Source: Spirometra erinaceieuropaei
Lineage: Eukaryota; Platyhelminthes; Cestoda; Diphyllobothriidea; Diphyllobothriidae
Length of the DNA stretch: 64,000 bases
Reading direction: 5' to 3'
Assembly (NCBI GenBank): GCA_902702965.1
Contig: CACRXP010001248.1
Location: 49,723 to 113,722 of the forward strand
Made by a program: the position numbers and the translations under genes. Positions 45,303-56,600 of this stretch are shown piece after piece; within the stretch, counting starts at the first letter, position 1; each line of letters opens with the position of its first letter. The notes beneath the pieces were generated by a model. It worked only from the letters and a program-made list of their open reading frames with translations, was not told the origin of the DNA and searched no databases.

Positions 45303-48209
45303 GTATTAATGTGCAGCGGTTGCATGCAGTTGAATAAGAGATCGCTTTGTTTTATAACGTTCCTAAATTATGAGCATTTCTTTGTTTTTGGTTTGTATAA
45401 TTTTTCTGGGGGGACACAGAGTTTCATTTCCGACATACATTTTATCACCGTGCACTAACGATACAACACCCAATTGACAGGAGTAAATACAAGCTAGCAA
45501 AATAACAAAAGGTGGGCATACAGGAAACGTCGCTGGCAGACTGCAGACTAAAGTATGAAAGGTTGGCCTTACCAACAAAAATATGTCGGAACCGCAACAG
45601 GATGTTCCAGGCAGACAATAGCTTCGCCATCAAATAGGACTCATGTACTCTGAAGGGGAAACCTGATTGGGAATTAAAGGCAGGCATTTCGTCATCAGCG
45701 TACACTACGGTCCTCTACTGCGGGCGGAGGCACAGAAAATTTTCACTTTCCCAACTTCTGTTTGCCGGTGGTTATTTGAAATTAAATATGTTTTTAGTAG
45801 GTCAGTTAGTGGAGTGCATCAGCGTTTGACATCACCTTTAAGTCTGGTCTTGATCTTCCTGCCCATTTTCCTTTTGTAATGCGCATCTTCTCATAAGTGT
45901 CATTCATATAGAAAATAGAAAGTCGGTCACTGCAGAACATCTTAAATTTCGGAACACAGAAGCTATAGTACGGAATGCTGAAGGGTTTATCCACGGGAAC
46001 AATAAAGAAATGTTATGCTGTGCGTCGTTGACGACCAATGAATATTTATCAGCGGGAGGAAGTTGGCTTCGCGGAAGAGCAGGTCATTTGTGATTGCCTT
46101 TGACTGAGCTCAATGGGGCAAATTTGTTTGTGTTGAGAATAACAAAAAAACTTGCGACTATTGTTTGCCAGGTATTATATCCAACCTACGCATTAAACGG
46201 AAAGGACGGCCGTGTGCTGCAGTGCAGGACTGAGGACAATATTTGGTTGATAATTTCAAGTGCTCAGTACGGATGGGGTTCCGTTTATAGGAAGTTAACA
46301 TGGTTGCGGTAAGTGAACCGCTTGGAGGACCCCTGTCAAATTTTGGTTGTTACTGCTTTTGGTCAAAAAGCATGAATTAAAACTTATGATCTTTTAGTCC
46401 CTAGTAAGTGAAATGATGTGTTAGTACGATTTGAACTGTCACCTCGAGTAATTGAATTTGTTAAAAAAAATATCAATATATTTTATGCACGAAATTCATA
46501 CGGTCAGTTGTATTTAAAAGATCTCATTTTTTACTCAAGGTAAATGCTTACAAGCTATTTGAGTGTGATCGTCCGCAGCAATGACTCAGAGTGGTAAACT
46601 GGAGCTCTAATATATCGTTCTGTGCATTTGTCGACGTCTATATTTGAGCTAGGCCATTGTGCTTCAGTTAGACTGGGGCAAAATTGACCAATTATGACTG
46701 AAGACAGTGCAAATCAGGTTCAACCACTGCTCAGATGAAATCGGTTAAGTTAACTGTCCACAACGTCGCCTACAATCTTTAGTCTCTCTCTTGGGTAATC
46801 AAATGCGAAGACTTATAATAAACAAAAGCATTTTTTTCATCGACCATTCACATCAAATATTGGAGTATGGATTCGAAAGCGAGGTCCTTTTCCATTACAT
46901 TGCTCTTAAACTCAGTTAAGAACCCGATTTTGTCGAAAAAACCAAACAGTAAAACCGGAATTTCAAGTGACAATTTGATTTCGCTATTATGACCATTCGA
47001 TAGGTCATTCAAGTTGCCTTTACACGCCTATCGTTTCTGAACTGGCGACTTTTGCGTTATTCTGCATCCTTTTACATCAGATCAAATGAACCACAGGAAA
47101 AGTAGAAAATCAAAATGGAAAAAAGCGCGAATTCATAACTCTTCATGTGTCCGTTTGAAAATCGCGAGGGAGGATGTCCGTTGTGTGCCGCACAGCACAG
47201 TGGGTGCAAGAACTGTATGAAGACGGATTACGGGGAGGCGGAATCAGGCGCATTTGCTGACAAGGCCTGGTCTGCACTCGACGGACGAAGATTTTACGTA
47301 ACAAGGAAAAGGGTAGAGCGGTTTCGATCCAAACTGTGAGAGAAGCCATATTCAGATACAGCCACAGAGTTATTCCATTAGTTGGCCATCTTCCAAGCTA
47401 TGGTTTTTGGCGCATCATAGTAGTTTGAAATCTCATAAGATGATCTATAAAGAGGAATATGGACAAACTTCCATGGGAAAGAGTCCCCAGAGTCGTCTCT
47501 CCCTCTCAATATTCCCTCTGTTATCACCAGACTGCAGTCCGAACCGAGTCTTCTGGTACGGGATTTGGGCGCAAGCAACTGTCAGAGCTAGAGAATGCGT
47601 CTGCTCGTGCCGCGCTTGATCTGACTCCCAGCGCAGCACACTGCGTTTTCGCGCAAAGTGGGTCAACGGCTCGGGTCTCACGGACATCAGAGTGCCGCCG
47701 AGGACATTTTGTGAAATCTTGGCGTGTTACGGGGGGGGAGGGCTGATCGCGTATTTGGCACATACAGATGAGCTGTTTTAGCTCCGTCCGCCACCGCTCC
47801 CGATCTCAGAATCTGTTGACTGACCGGCTTGGACAGAAAAATGGTGTACGGGAGGTAGAATAGGGAGTAAGTTCGACTCTCAACGCATCTCCGTCACCAT
47901 AAACAATTTGATGACTTTGAGGGTATCAGAGTGCACTAAAAAACTGAGGCATGGGATGTTGCCAACTCAGGCCTCGCAGTAAACTCACTGTGTGTTTGTG
48001 TGGAATGGCCGACTGTAAGACTGACAGCCAAACTACGATGGTCCCCTTTTTCATGTGCCCTTGACGGCACTTCCACCTAGCTAGGGTCTGAGTTGCACCC
48101 ACACTTTTCGTTAAGCAAAGTCCTGTAATTTGTGCGAAGACCAAGAGGCCTGGTGGTGACGTGCCCAGCTGCAGGGTTCACGTCGCGCCAGCCACCCATA
48201 CCCTCTTCC

Positions 48210-48350
48210 ATCTTCAGTCATTTTGAATCTGTCATGACACCGGACCCAGGTGGGAGAGAAAAAAAGAATACGATAGATGCTTCGTAAGTCTACTCATACC
48301 GTAAATTAGTTCACGTTCAAATCATCTCTCTACGTGAAACCCGTTTTGAG
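48210..48350 (+). repeat. Dispersed repeat, copy 4 of 4
   Basis: CTGTCATGACACCGGACCCA core with GTAAGTCTACTCATACCG, near the right edge of unit B. Confidence 0.45.
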
Positions 48351-48844
48351 ACACACGGTGTAAGTCGTCGGAGTCGACAGTCGAACTGTTGTATCTAGAA
48401 GGGACGCCTAAGCCTGAGTCACAGTCCATAAATGACCACTTTATACAAACACACAGAACCGACTTCAAGGTTTAAATATGACGCGTATGTACTCGTATCT
48501 CATCGATGACACAGTTCAAAATGCAGCAGTCAAATTCGGCGGACGTTGCTTTTTGACTATTTATCGTCAGACCTGTTCAGAAATCTTACCAAGCTACGGC
48601 AGAAGAGCAACAGCTGAGTTCAGCTAATTAAGGGTTGATAACGTCAAAGCTTCATGATTTTAGCTGGGGCAGTCTGAGAGTTGGAATGAGAGCAATATGT
48701 TGATTTTGCCAACCACATGTCAATTACATAACAGTAAATTATCATAATTGTAAGGCAAAACAATTATCGGCACTACTAACGTGATCTGGAATTATTATTA
48801 ACTTTTCTAGGCATATAGCAAACTATTTTATCTGTTTGTCGCAG

Positions 48845-49057
48845 TTAAAGTGAAAAAATGTCCATTTGCCAGAGTTTGCTTTCGTTCCTATTCAACTTTT
48901 GTCTCACTAAATGTGGACTCAAACACGGAAATCTTTCTTTTGTAATCTCAAAATCATAAAAGGGATTTGCGGATGTTAAGTTAATATGAACATGGTTGAA
49001 TCCTCGAAACGATGTCAATGTGACGACATGGGACGTCAGCTGCCGATCTGTCATATC
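48845..49057 (-). CDS. Candidate terminal exon of the same unidentified gene
   Basis: Open frame of 70 codons plus stop after ATTCACCCAG, in phase 0, which fits the donor at 51580. It codes TDRQLTSHVV near the start, a stretch FNHVHINLTS with a sequon, and a basic C-terminal part. The open frame extends to 49102, so an earlier acceptor is also possible. It lies just beyond the right edge of duplicated unit B. No family is recognised and the link to the exon at 51580 is inferred only from strand and phase. Confidence 0.3.
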   Translation of the reverse strand, partial: DMTDRQLTSHVVTLTSFRGFNHVHINLTSANPFYDFEITKERFPCLSPHLVRQKLNRNESKLWQMDIFSL

Positions 49058-49109
49058 CTGGGTGAATGTGAACTTGTGGGATCCAGAAAGCCTAGTTTGC
49101 ACAGCTTGT

Positions 49110-51570
49110 TAATAATTTATAAATTTGACCTACCGCTAAGTTCCAAAGTGGACATGAACGGCTAAGCTATCCAATCACTACGAAATTTTGTGTTAGTTTA
49201 TTAAAATCACTTCAACGAAAATGTCGTCACACAGTTTTTGGGATACAAATGATGGCCTCGGCGAACAGAAAGTAGATAAAAGTGTTGTTTAATTCCATGT
49301 TTTTGACAACACCCCTGGCAAAGAAAATAACCCAATTGCGTAAAGAATTTCGAAACAAACAGGGAAACGATTGATTACGAGTGCCGTACTTTCATTAGTA
49401 CAACATGTCTACTTATTTGGTTTAAGTATGTTATGATTAACTTAGGAATATATTTCTCGTCATGCTTAAGGAAGTGCTCAAATTTAAGGTTAAGGTTAGG
49501 TCTAAGATTAGGGATAGGTTAAATGATACGGCTAGAGAAAGGTTTTGGGTCGGGCTTAGGCTCAGGTTTGCATATCGAATGCTGTCCTAGTCAACCCGGC
49601 CTTATTTAGCCGATAACTTTGAATTACCTATTTGTCGCCGGTCTGCATCCCCTTGCTCGTATCTTTCAAATATCATGGTCAGTTCCGGCACCTAGTTTGA
49701 GTGGTAAAACAAGCATATGGCAGAAATGCGAGTTTTTCTAATGCCCTTCGTACACTCCATTGATTGCCGAGTCTATATGCCCTACGGAAAAAATCTAATA
49801 TTTACATCCTTCTCGTATTACAGAAGTCCCTGAGCTCTACTTTCTCGGTGATTTCACGAACTCCATCCTTGTCAGAATCAAGGACCATTAGGAGAACCGA
49901 TAGATGTACTATAAGAACTACTTCTCTGACCGGGTCACCAGCAATTCAGATTGACTGACCCGCTCTAGAGACGGGAGCTCAGACAGCTCACACGCACACG
50001 TCGTAGGGGCAATCAGGCGGCCACCGCTTTCCAGTGGATGGAGCCCGCGGACATTCAGCTCCGAGGACAGCCAGTCGCAGACTATCACAGATGTCGAAAT
50101 CACCCAATCAGCTGACTGTGCGGACGCCAATTTGCTGTCACGTGATTCTCTGTCGTTCGGACCCTTGCATTGGAATGTTCGCCTATGACTAAACCTGGGA
50201 AACGAGGATTCAAATTGCTTTCAGGATTCTTGGCAAAAAATAAACGCTTCCTAGTGGTTTTCTAGGTCTTCTATTAATCAGGACGTGATCTAATGACTGT
50301 GATGTCTAGCGCGCGCCTATTATCGTAGTAGTCACATTTTAATTCCTGAGACAATGGCCTCCGGAAGTAGTAAGTTGGGCGGAGAAAGAAGAAGGTCCAC
50401 TTAAAGTTAATATTCCTCGCAAATAGGTTTACGAAATTGTTGATTTTCACATAAGAAGCAGGGACAACGTACCCTGGACGATCCAATTCACTCTATGAGC
50501 AAAAAGTTACGGAATCGTTTAAAAGTCCCCGTAAAGAGCGGCCTGGACTATATAAATCATTTTTCATATCCGAAAACCTATAAGAGCTCTAGGGCTCAAT
50601 GATCAGAAGCCTAGCATCTCATCCACACGTTTTATTTGTGAGTGAGTAGTTTTCATGTCCAGACCAGCCTTATCAGAATCTAACTGTAAAAAAGTATTTT
50701 CACAATAACGCCGATGCAAGCAGTCATCATATGAGAAAAATGAGCGTCTGGGAACGAAAAATGATGTATAGGCGTGTTAGTAAACTATTAGTGGACGGCC
50801 GATAGATATGAAGCTGCCCATCGAAAACCAACGGATACTCAAGATGTGACTTTCCTTCTGACGTTTCAGTTAGGTAATTATAGTCTTATTTTATGCCTCA
50901 AATTTTTTGCTCAAATAAAATTAACGCTTCGTATTCCAAATGGAAAATGAGCGGCGTTCGAAGATTACGCGCGAAATTTAAATTACTGCGGCATTTTAGA
51001 AAAACAGATAAGTTTTGCTTTTATGGGTTCTCCTATAGCAGTGTTTAAGTATACTTCGTAGCAAACATACTCGTGTTAATAAACGCTTTACGATATATTT
51101 TTGATTGTTATCATTCATTCAATTTGCAGGGCAGTTTTTCTTATACCAAAAATTCAGTTCTAAATGTCACAGAAAATAACAGCTAGTCAGTTTCCAAATA
51201 AACAAATTCCCAATCCCAGACGTTTGACTATGTTTACAAAGGAAGTTAACAGTCTTAGTAAATGGGTTGTTCATTCTTCAGTAAATAGCTGCCCACGAGA
51301 TTGTTTGTTGTGCACATCCATAATAGGGCCGTAAATATTTTCCAAATAATGCTAATTACTTTCTTACAACTATAAAGAAGAATTTAAAAACAATGCCTCC
51401 TACATTTTTAAACTTCTGAGGACACTTTCCCTACACCATGTGCTGTTTGTCATTTGCCAATGTTTGTTTTGATGGACCGGTTTAATGGAACGATAAAGTT
51501 TCTTATAACTGCGAATAACATATGAAAATTTGTCTTCGGCTAGATTCTTCAGCTAAATAAAATGCCTGAC
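49110..51570. other. Between the two candidate gene D exons, no gene
   Basis: Would be intron if the two exons are joined. A GC-richer patch (about 49920-50170) has ORFs on the minus strand without motifs; possibly a repeat. Confidence 0.4.
49483..49530. repeat. Degenerate TTAGGG-like interstitial array
   Basis: TTAAGGTTAAGGTTAGG followed by ATTAGGGATAGG. Short and without recognisable element ends. Confidence 0.45.
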
Positions 51571-51579
51571 CCCGCTTAC

Positions 51580-51766
51580 CTCAGTAAACGTGCCTTTCGC
51601 AATGTTCCACTCATCATGATCATGTGACAGATAATCTTCAAAATCGACAACGGTATTTTCTACCGTGCGTTGCAAAAATGTATTGTAAGCAAGCAGAACC
51701 GGACCTTCTAATTTATCCTTAACTAGCCTGGTGTAAACTTGAATCCTGCACCTTAAGGTATCGTTG
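51580..51766 (-). CDS. Candidate internal exon of an unidentified minus-strand gene
   Basis: A 187-nt open stretch lies between a possible acceptor (AAATCTGATTAG) and a donor (GAG|GTAAGC), with phase 2 in and phase 0 out. It codes 62 mostly hydrophilic residues starting NDTLRCRI and ending KGTFTE, rich in acidic residues near its end. It lies below the last exon of gene C on the same strand, so it must belong to another gene, although its phases equal those of 2TM-PPxY exon 2. The frame also runs back to a Met at 51825, so it could be a first exon. The family is not recognised and no paralogue was seen in units A or B. Confidence 0.4.
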
Positions 51767-52435
51767 CTAATCAGATTTTGGCATTGTAAAAGAATGAAAA
51801 AACGCATAAATTGGAATACAAGCATTTTCCGAAAAGTTTTAATTTAGATTTTGCCTGTAAAACTATATGAAAAGCGGTCGCTTGGACGGCAAACAAACCC
51901 TATACATAAGTTTATGTGGTGCCTTTTTGAAACTTACAGTACACAGGGATAGAGTCAAGCAAAATTTTTAGTCCATTTATGCTTCTAGAAAACACTGCTG
52001 GGTGCGTACTATCCATCACGACCGAAGATAAGGGAAGTACTGAGATTTTTCAGGGAACATTGTGGCCAGCATTCGTCCCCAAAAGCGTGGCCAGCGACCA
52101 ATCTCATTAAATATTAGCCACGGTCGTAAAAAAAGCTCATAATTATAAACTTTTCTAAATCAAAAGACACTCTTTCATCAGGAATAAAATTTGAGGATCA
52201 CGTGAGTTTCTAGTAGATGTGTACAGTTAAAAACAATTTGCGTATTTTTTTACAATATCCATTGAATTTATAGGGCTACTGATAGTCAGCAGAGATAACT
52301 ATGCCACTGAATTAGTATTTTTTAACTGAAAGCTGTTTCTAGGTGGCCAAAAGTAAGTATATTCAAAGCCGGTACCCTAGACTGACAAAGATATCTTCAG
52401 ATTATATTGCGCAATCATCACTATTACAGCCCCAA

Positions 52436-52515
52436 GTAAGCAATCTTCCTTAATCGACAACGCATTTCAGAATTTCGGTTAACGTCTCTTACAACCGGTT
52501 ACTAACTGCATTTCC
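52436..52515. repeat. Partial fold-back arm between genes C and D
   Basis: CGCATTTCAGAATTTCGG followed by TTAACGTCTC matches the outer arm. Confidence 0.45.
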
Positions 52516-53528
52516 TTGCGTTTGAAGAACATGCTCGCTCTAAGAGACATTTCGGAGCTTTTATATGCCCTGAAACCTTTCTAAGTTTCGTGATAAACTG
52601 GCCTCATAGCATGACGATCAAAACTCTTTTTTATTCACTACTTAACAGATGTAGCAAACTGTGGACAAGCCTGACCTTAACCCCGTTAATCCTTGCTGTC
52701 GAATAGCAGTCAAACCCGATAGCAACGATCGATACTGAGACAATGCTTTATTCATATTCTTTTCATCGAACGTTCGCTGAAGCTTTTAAAGATATAATGA
52801 AATGCCGAGAAAACGCATAATTGGATCTGCTGATTTCCACTTAGTAACTGAGCGATCGCATTTATTACCGCACAAATATATGCCACCACGCAAACGTGTA
52901 CATACCTGCATAAAAACCTCGATATGACGGATATTTTATCGCGGTTTCCAGAAATGCAAATGTCGACCGATCATTACTGAATTCATATAAAAATATGGAT
53001 ATCATTCTAATCTCAAAATCCAGGAACTAGTGACATAACGCTCCCTTTATTTTACGCCCATCAACCTGGTTGCATTCCAGACTACAAGCTTAGAAAAAGT
53101 GACGATTTCGGAGGCGTACTCATGCAGATTTTCGAGGTGTTTTTTTAATGTTAACTCAAAAATTCCTCACTACGATTGATCAGACGGTTCGTTGTGGATC
53201 CGCCGTCTTAAAAACTAGAAAAGAAGATATACTTAACACAGAAGCAATGTCGTAGACCATTGTACACTGAGTGATTGTCCACTTTTCCGCATCGGGAAAT
53301 TTCGTAAAGATAATTTATCTGACAAAGAGAAGATCCGTGTGCCTGATACCACAGCCTGGTTTTCTGCTGGAAAATATGAAATGACCATTGTAGGTTTTGA
53401 TACGACTAAGTAAATGCCCCACAGTCGCCACGATTATGAAAACAACTAGCATATTTATATTTGCTTTCCAAAAGGTTATGCCGTTACTTAAATTCTTCAG
53501 TTTAAATAGAATAAACGTTCCCAATTAT

Positions 53529-53615
53529 TTATTGTTTTGTCGCAAGTTCGTACGGAGGTGGAGGGACGGGGTCTTTGCTGAGATAGGTTCCGTACTCCTG
53601 GCGTGGGTAGGCGGC
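53529..53615 (-). CDS. Gene C exon 3 (PPPPY tail)
   Basis: After AAATTTTAG, codes 28 residues starting AAYPRQEY and ending in PPPPYELATKQ, then TAA. Shorter by four residues than in A and B, at the extreme C-terminus. Confidence 0.84.
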   Translation of the reverse strand, partial: AAYPRQEYGTYLSKDPVPPPPYELATKQ

Positions 53616-56600
53616 CTAAAATTTAAAATAAAATATGTTTATTGTAGCAAATATTACCTAGATGATTGGATAATGAATGATTGCGCAGTTTAATTTAGCC
53701 GGGAAAGTAAAGACAATAATATAGATAACAACAACAATATGAGAACCTGGGATGACCTTATTCTGACATATTTGCCTTAACTCCTGGTTGTTGGACGGCA
53801 AATTTCGCGTAATGTACCAAAGGTTTTCTCAGTGTTATAAACAGCCGTTCTGAACAGCTAATAATCCCACTAAACTGTGTAATTATTTACCATTCTGGAA
53901 ACACAGATGTTAGTTAAAAGCGCAGGCACCGGGGTTTCGCCGATCTTGTTTCGCTCCCCGACGAACGTACAAGGAGTTCGGCTCATCATTGGGGCCTCCG
54001 GCCTTCCCCGTGTATTTCCCCGTATATAAACTCCAGTTTTACTTTGCCTTGTTTACTTTCCAAGGAAACTAATGCGTTAACTTGGAATAAATCCTTCAGA
54101 ACTGACCTTTTCAGACACGGTCGGAAAGTTGATATGAAATCCGAGCTAAAATCCATCAGCTACGGCGAAATAACCGTGTAATCTTCACAAAACGCCAGCA
54201 GGCATTTTGCATTTTTTTTACACATTGACAACACAGGAAAGACAATTAACCAAAAAATATCTCCGTGTTACTAATTAAGGGTCGACTAATGTGCTCAAAA
54301 CTAACGAGTCTATATGTTTAATGCTATACTTTTTGTTGTTAGTCGCGATCTGTTCATAGGACGTCGAAAGCACTGAGCTGAAGTGATTAATAGAACCCAT
54401 GTTCTGGCGACAAAACCACTTGACGTTTTCCAAATCCGAGGTTGTCAGTTTCAACCTATCGTTAGTGTCTACGGTAGAAACATACTGCTCAAACTACCAT
54501 GATTCTACGTCGCAGCCGTTTCGCTAGTCTGCCAAGTGCCTCATCCCCCACCTACTTTTTTGGCAAATACCTCAAATACGCCCAGACGTAGCACATGTTA
54601 CTCTGTCATGAGTAAGTGAGGTTGCAGTGTTCTGACAAGTGCATCACATTTGACATACTTGGAACATGCAGTATCGGCGGCTTGCAACTGGCGAACAGAA
54701 TGAATGTAAGGTGTGTTTACGTAGCCCCACCTGATGGACACAATACAGTTGGAGTCGTGGCTAGGGGTTATGGTCAGGGGTTAGGGTTAGAGGTTAGGAG
54801 GTAGGCAGAACCGCGCATTCCTAATAGCTTTTCTTTTGTACACGACTACTTGATCTCGTTGCCTGTGCATTAACCGGCTCCACCTCCAAAGACCCCAATT
54901 ACCACCGGTCCCGTACATCAGGTGGCTGGGGTCTGTTTACTGTGCTTCGAAGTTCCGGTATTCGGACGCGGAATCTTTATATACTGACCTGGATATTGCA
55001 GCTTTCTAACATGACAAATGACCTATCGGCTATGAAGATCGAAAATACAGCGGAACTACGCACGTGGCTATCTATCTGTAGTAATTCTTTGATATTTTAT
55101 GAGTTTCTGCTACAAGACGAAAAGCACATCCTTATAGGCACTGGCAGTGTAAAGATCGAGTCTTCTTCTGGCCGGTTTTTTCGTAATAAAAGTCTTAACC
55201 TTTGACGGATATTTACAAGTGTCTCAATAAGAAATCCTATGCGACGAGCGAAAAGTAACCGCGAGGTTCCCTTTTTATGCAACTTGATGTTCTACGAAGA
55301 GAACCAACTCATGTTATAAAGGGAAGCGCATAGTTTTTTGACTTTTTCTAAAATATGACCTCCAGAATTAACACGAGAAGGAGTTAAAACTTGGTTCTCG
55401 CTAGTGCGTTGCCCAAATTATGCTGGCTGCCTGCATCCGCTGACTACCTTAAGGGTCAGTTAATCACCAGATTCGTGAAGCGCTGGTCTTTAAGAATGCA
55501 GGCACCTAGTGCACTTATTCATTGCCAAAGCGTTTGTCCGTTCAGCAGTAGTCTATGGTCCTGGAAACCTTGAGCCGGTCGTCAAAATAAACTGGTCTAA
55601 ACGTCATCCTCAAATTATTTTTCACATTTTTTTCGTATTTCTGAAAACATTTACGGTGGGTACTCGGCCATTCCCGTTTTATTCGCTCAAGTTCTTCATT
55701 TAAGTGCACATACGGTAGACAGAAACAAACCGGGCGTGACTTTCTCAAGGCCATCCGCAAACCCTGTCTTGTCATGCCCAACGTGCTGACTAGACGTGAA
55801 CATACCAACCTATTTATTTGAATGTCGGCAGCTTAACGCGGCTAAATGTCGATGGTGCTACCGTGTTATCATTCTAATGTGTATTACCAGTCAACGCTCT
55901 GAAATACACAAAAGCTGTCTTTGTCGCCTGTATTTTCTGGTCAGATCGGTCCGAAAATCCAGCTTTATGGGCACTTTTAACGACTTTGGATGCTATTCTT
56001 AAGGCATGGAATTTACATCGAGCAGTGACAGGAGGTTGCTATAACAGAAGGACATTAATTTATTGTTATACTCGCATTGAGAAAGGTCGTTCAAACATCA
56101 AAATGTCTGCGCATCTACAGGCAACCACCCTATGTTTAGATGGTTGCGAGCTAAGAGACGTCAGATAACCACGGATTTATATTATCCTGTGGTCTGACCT
56201 TTAAAAACAGATTGGGCGGCCAGGTTACATAAGCGAACAATGGAATTTCGCTGAATTACTTGCGTTTGACAGAAACCGGCAAGGAGTGAATCTGACCCAC
56301 CTGGTCAGGCGCTAATCTAATTGGCTGGCTGGACACGCATCTGCACCACCGATTCGGCAGACCAACGGGGACAGGTGTTTCAGAAGTGGACTGTTATTTC
56401 CCATTCGCCCTTGTGAGTAATAGTTCCGGTTTTCCGAACTTTGCGGCAATTACGGTGTTATACAAATAGGTTGTTTTGATTGGTCCAGATATACTTTGAT
56501 TTTTTAAGCAGGTTGCATTAGCAAGTACGGACACGGGTGTTTTAAATGAAATAAGCTTATCCAAAAGATAAAAATCTCCTTCATAATTCTACGAAAATTG

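Larger units (their letters stand above)
27967..48577. repeat. Segmental duplication, unit B
   Basis: Second copy, with gene B in the same position and orientation as gene A. Homology ends abruptly near 48577, after the shared TTTATCGTC and CCTGT stretches. Direct orientation relative to unit A makes this a tandem duplication with a spacer of about 7 kb. Confidence 0.8.

Noticed and set aside
51580..51766. Exon as part of gene C, or as a CDC50-like flippase subunit piece
   Set aside because: It lies downstream of gene C's final exon. The resemblance to CDC50 (spacing of a Cys and a Tyr-rich stretch) is too weak to name.
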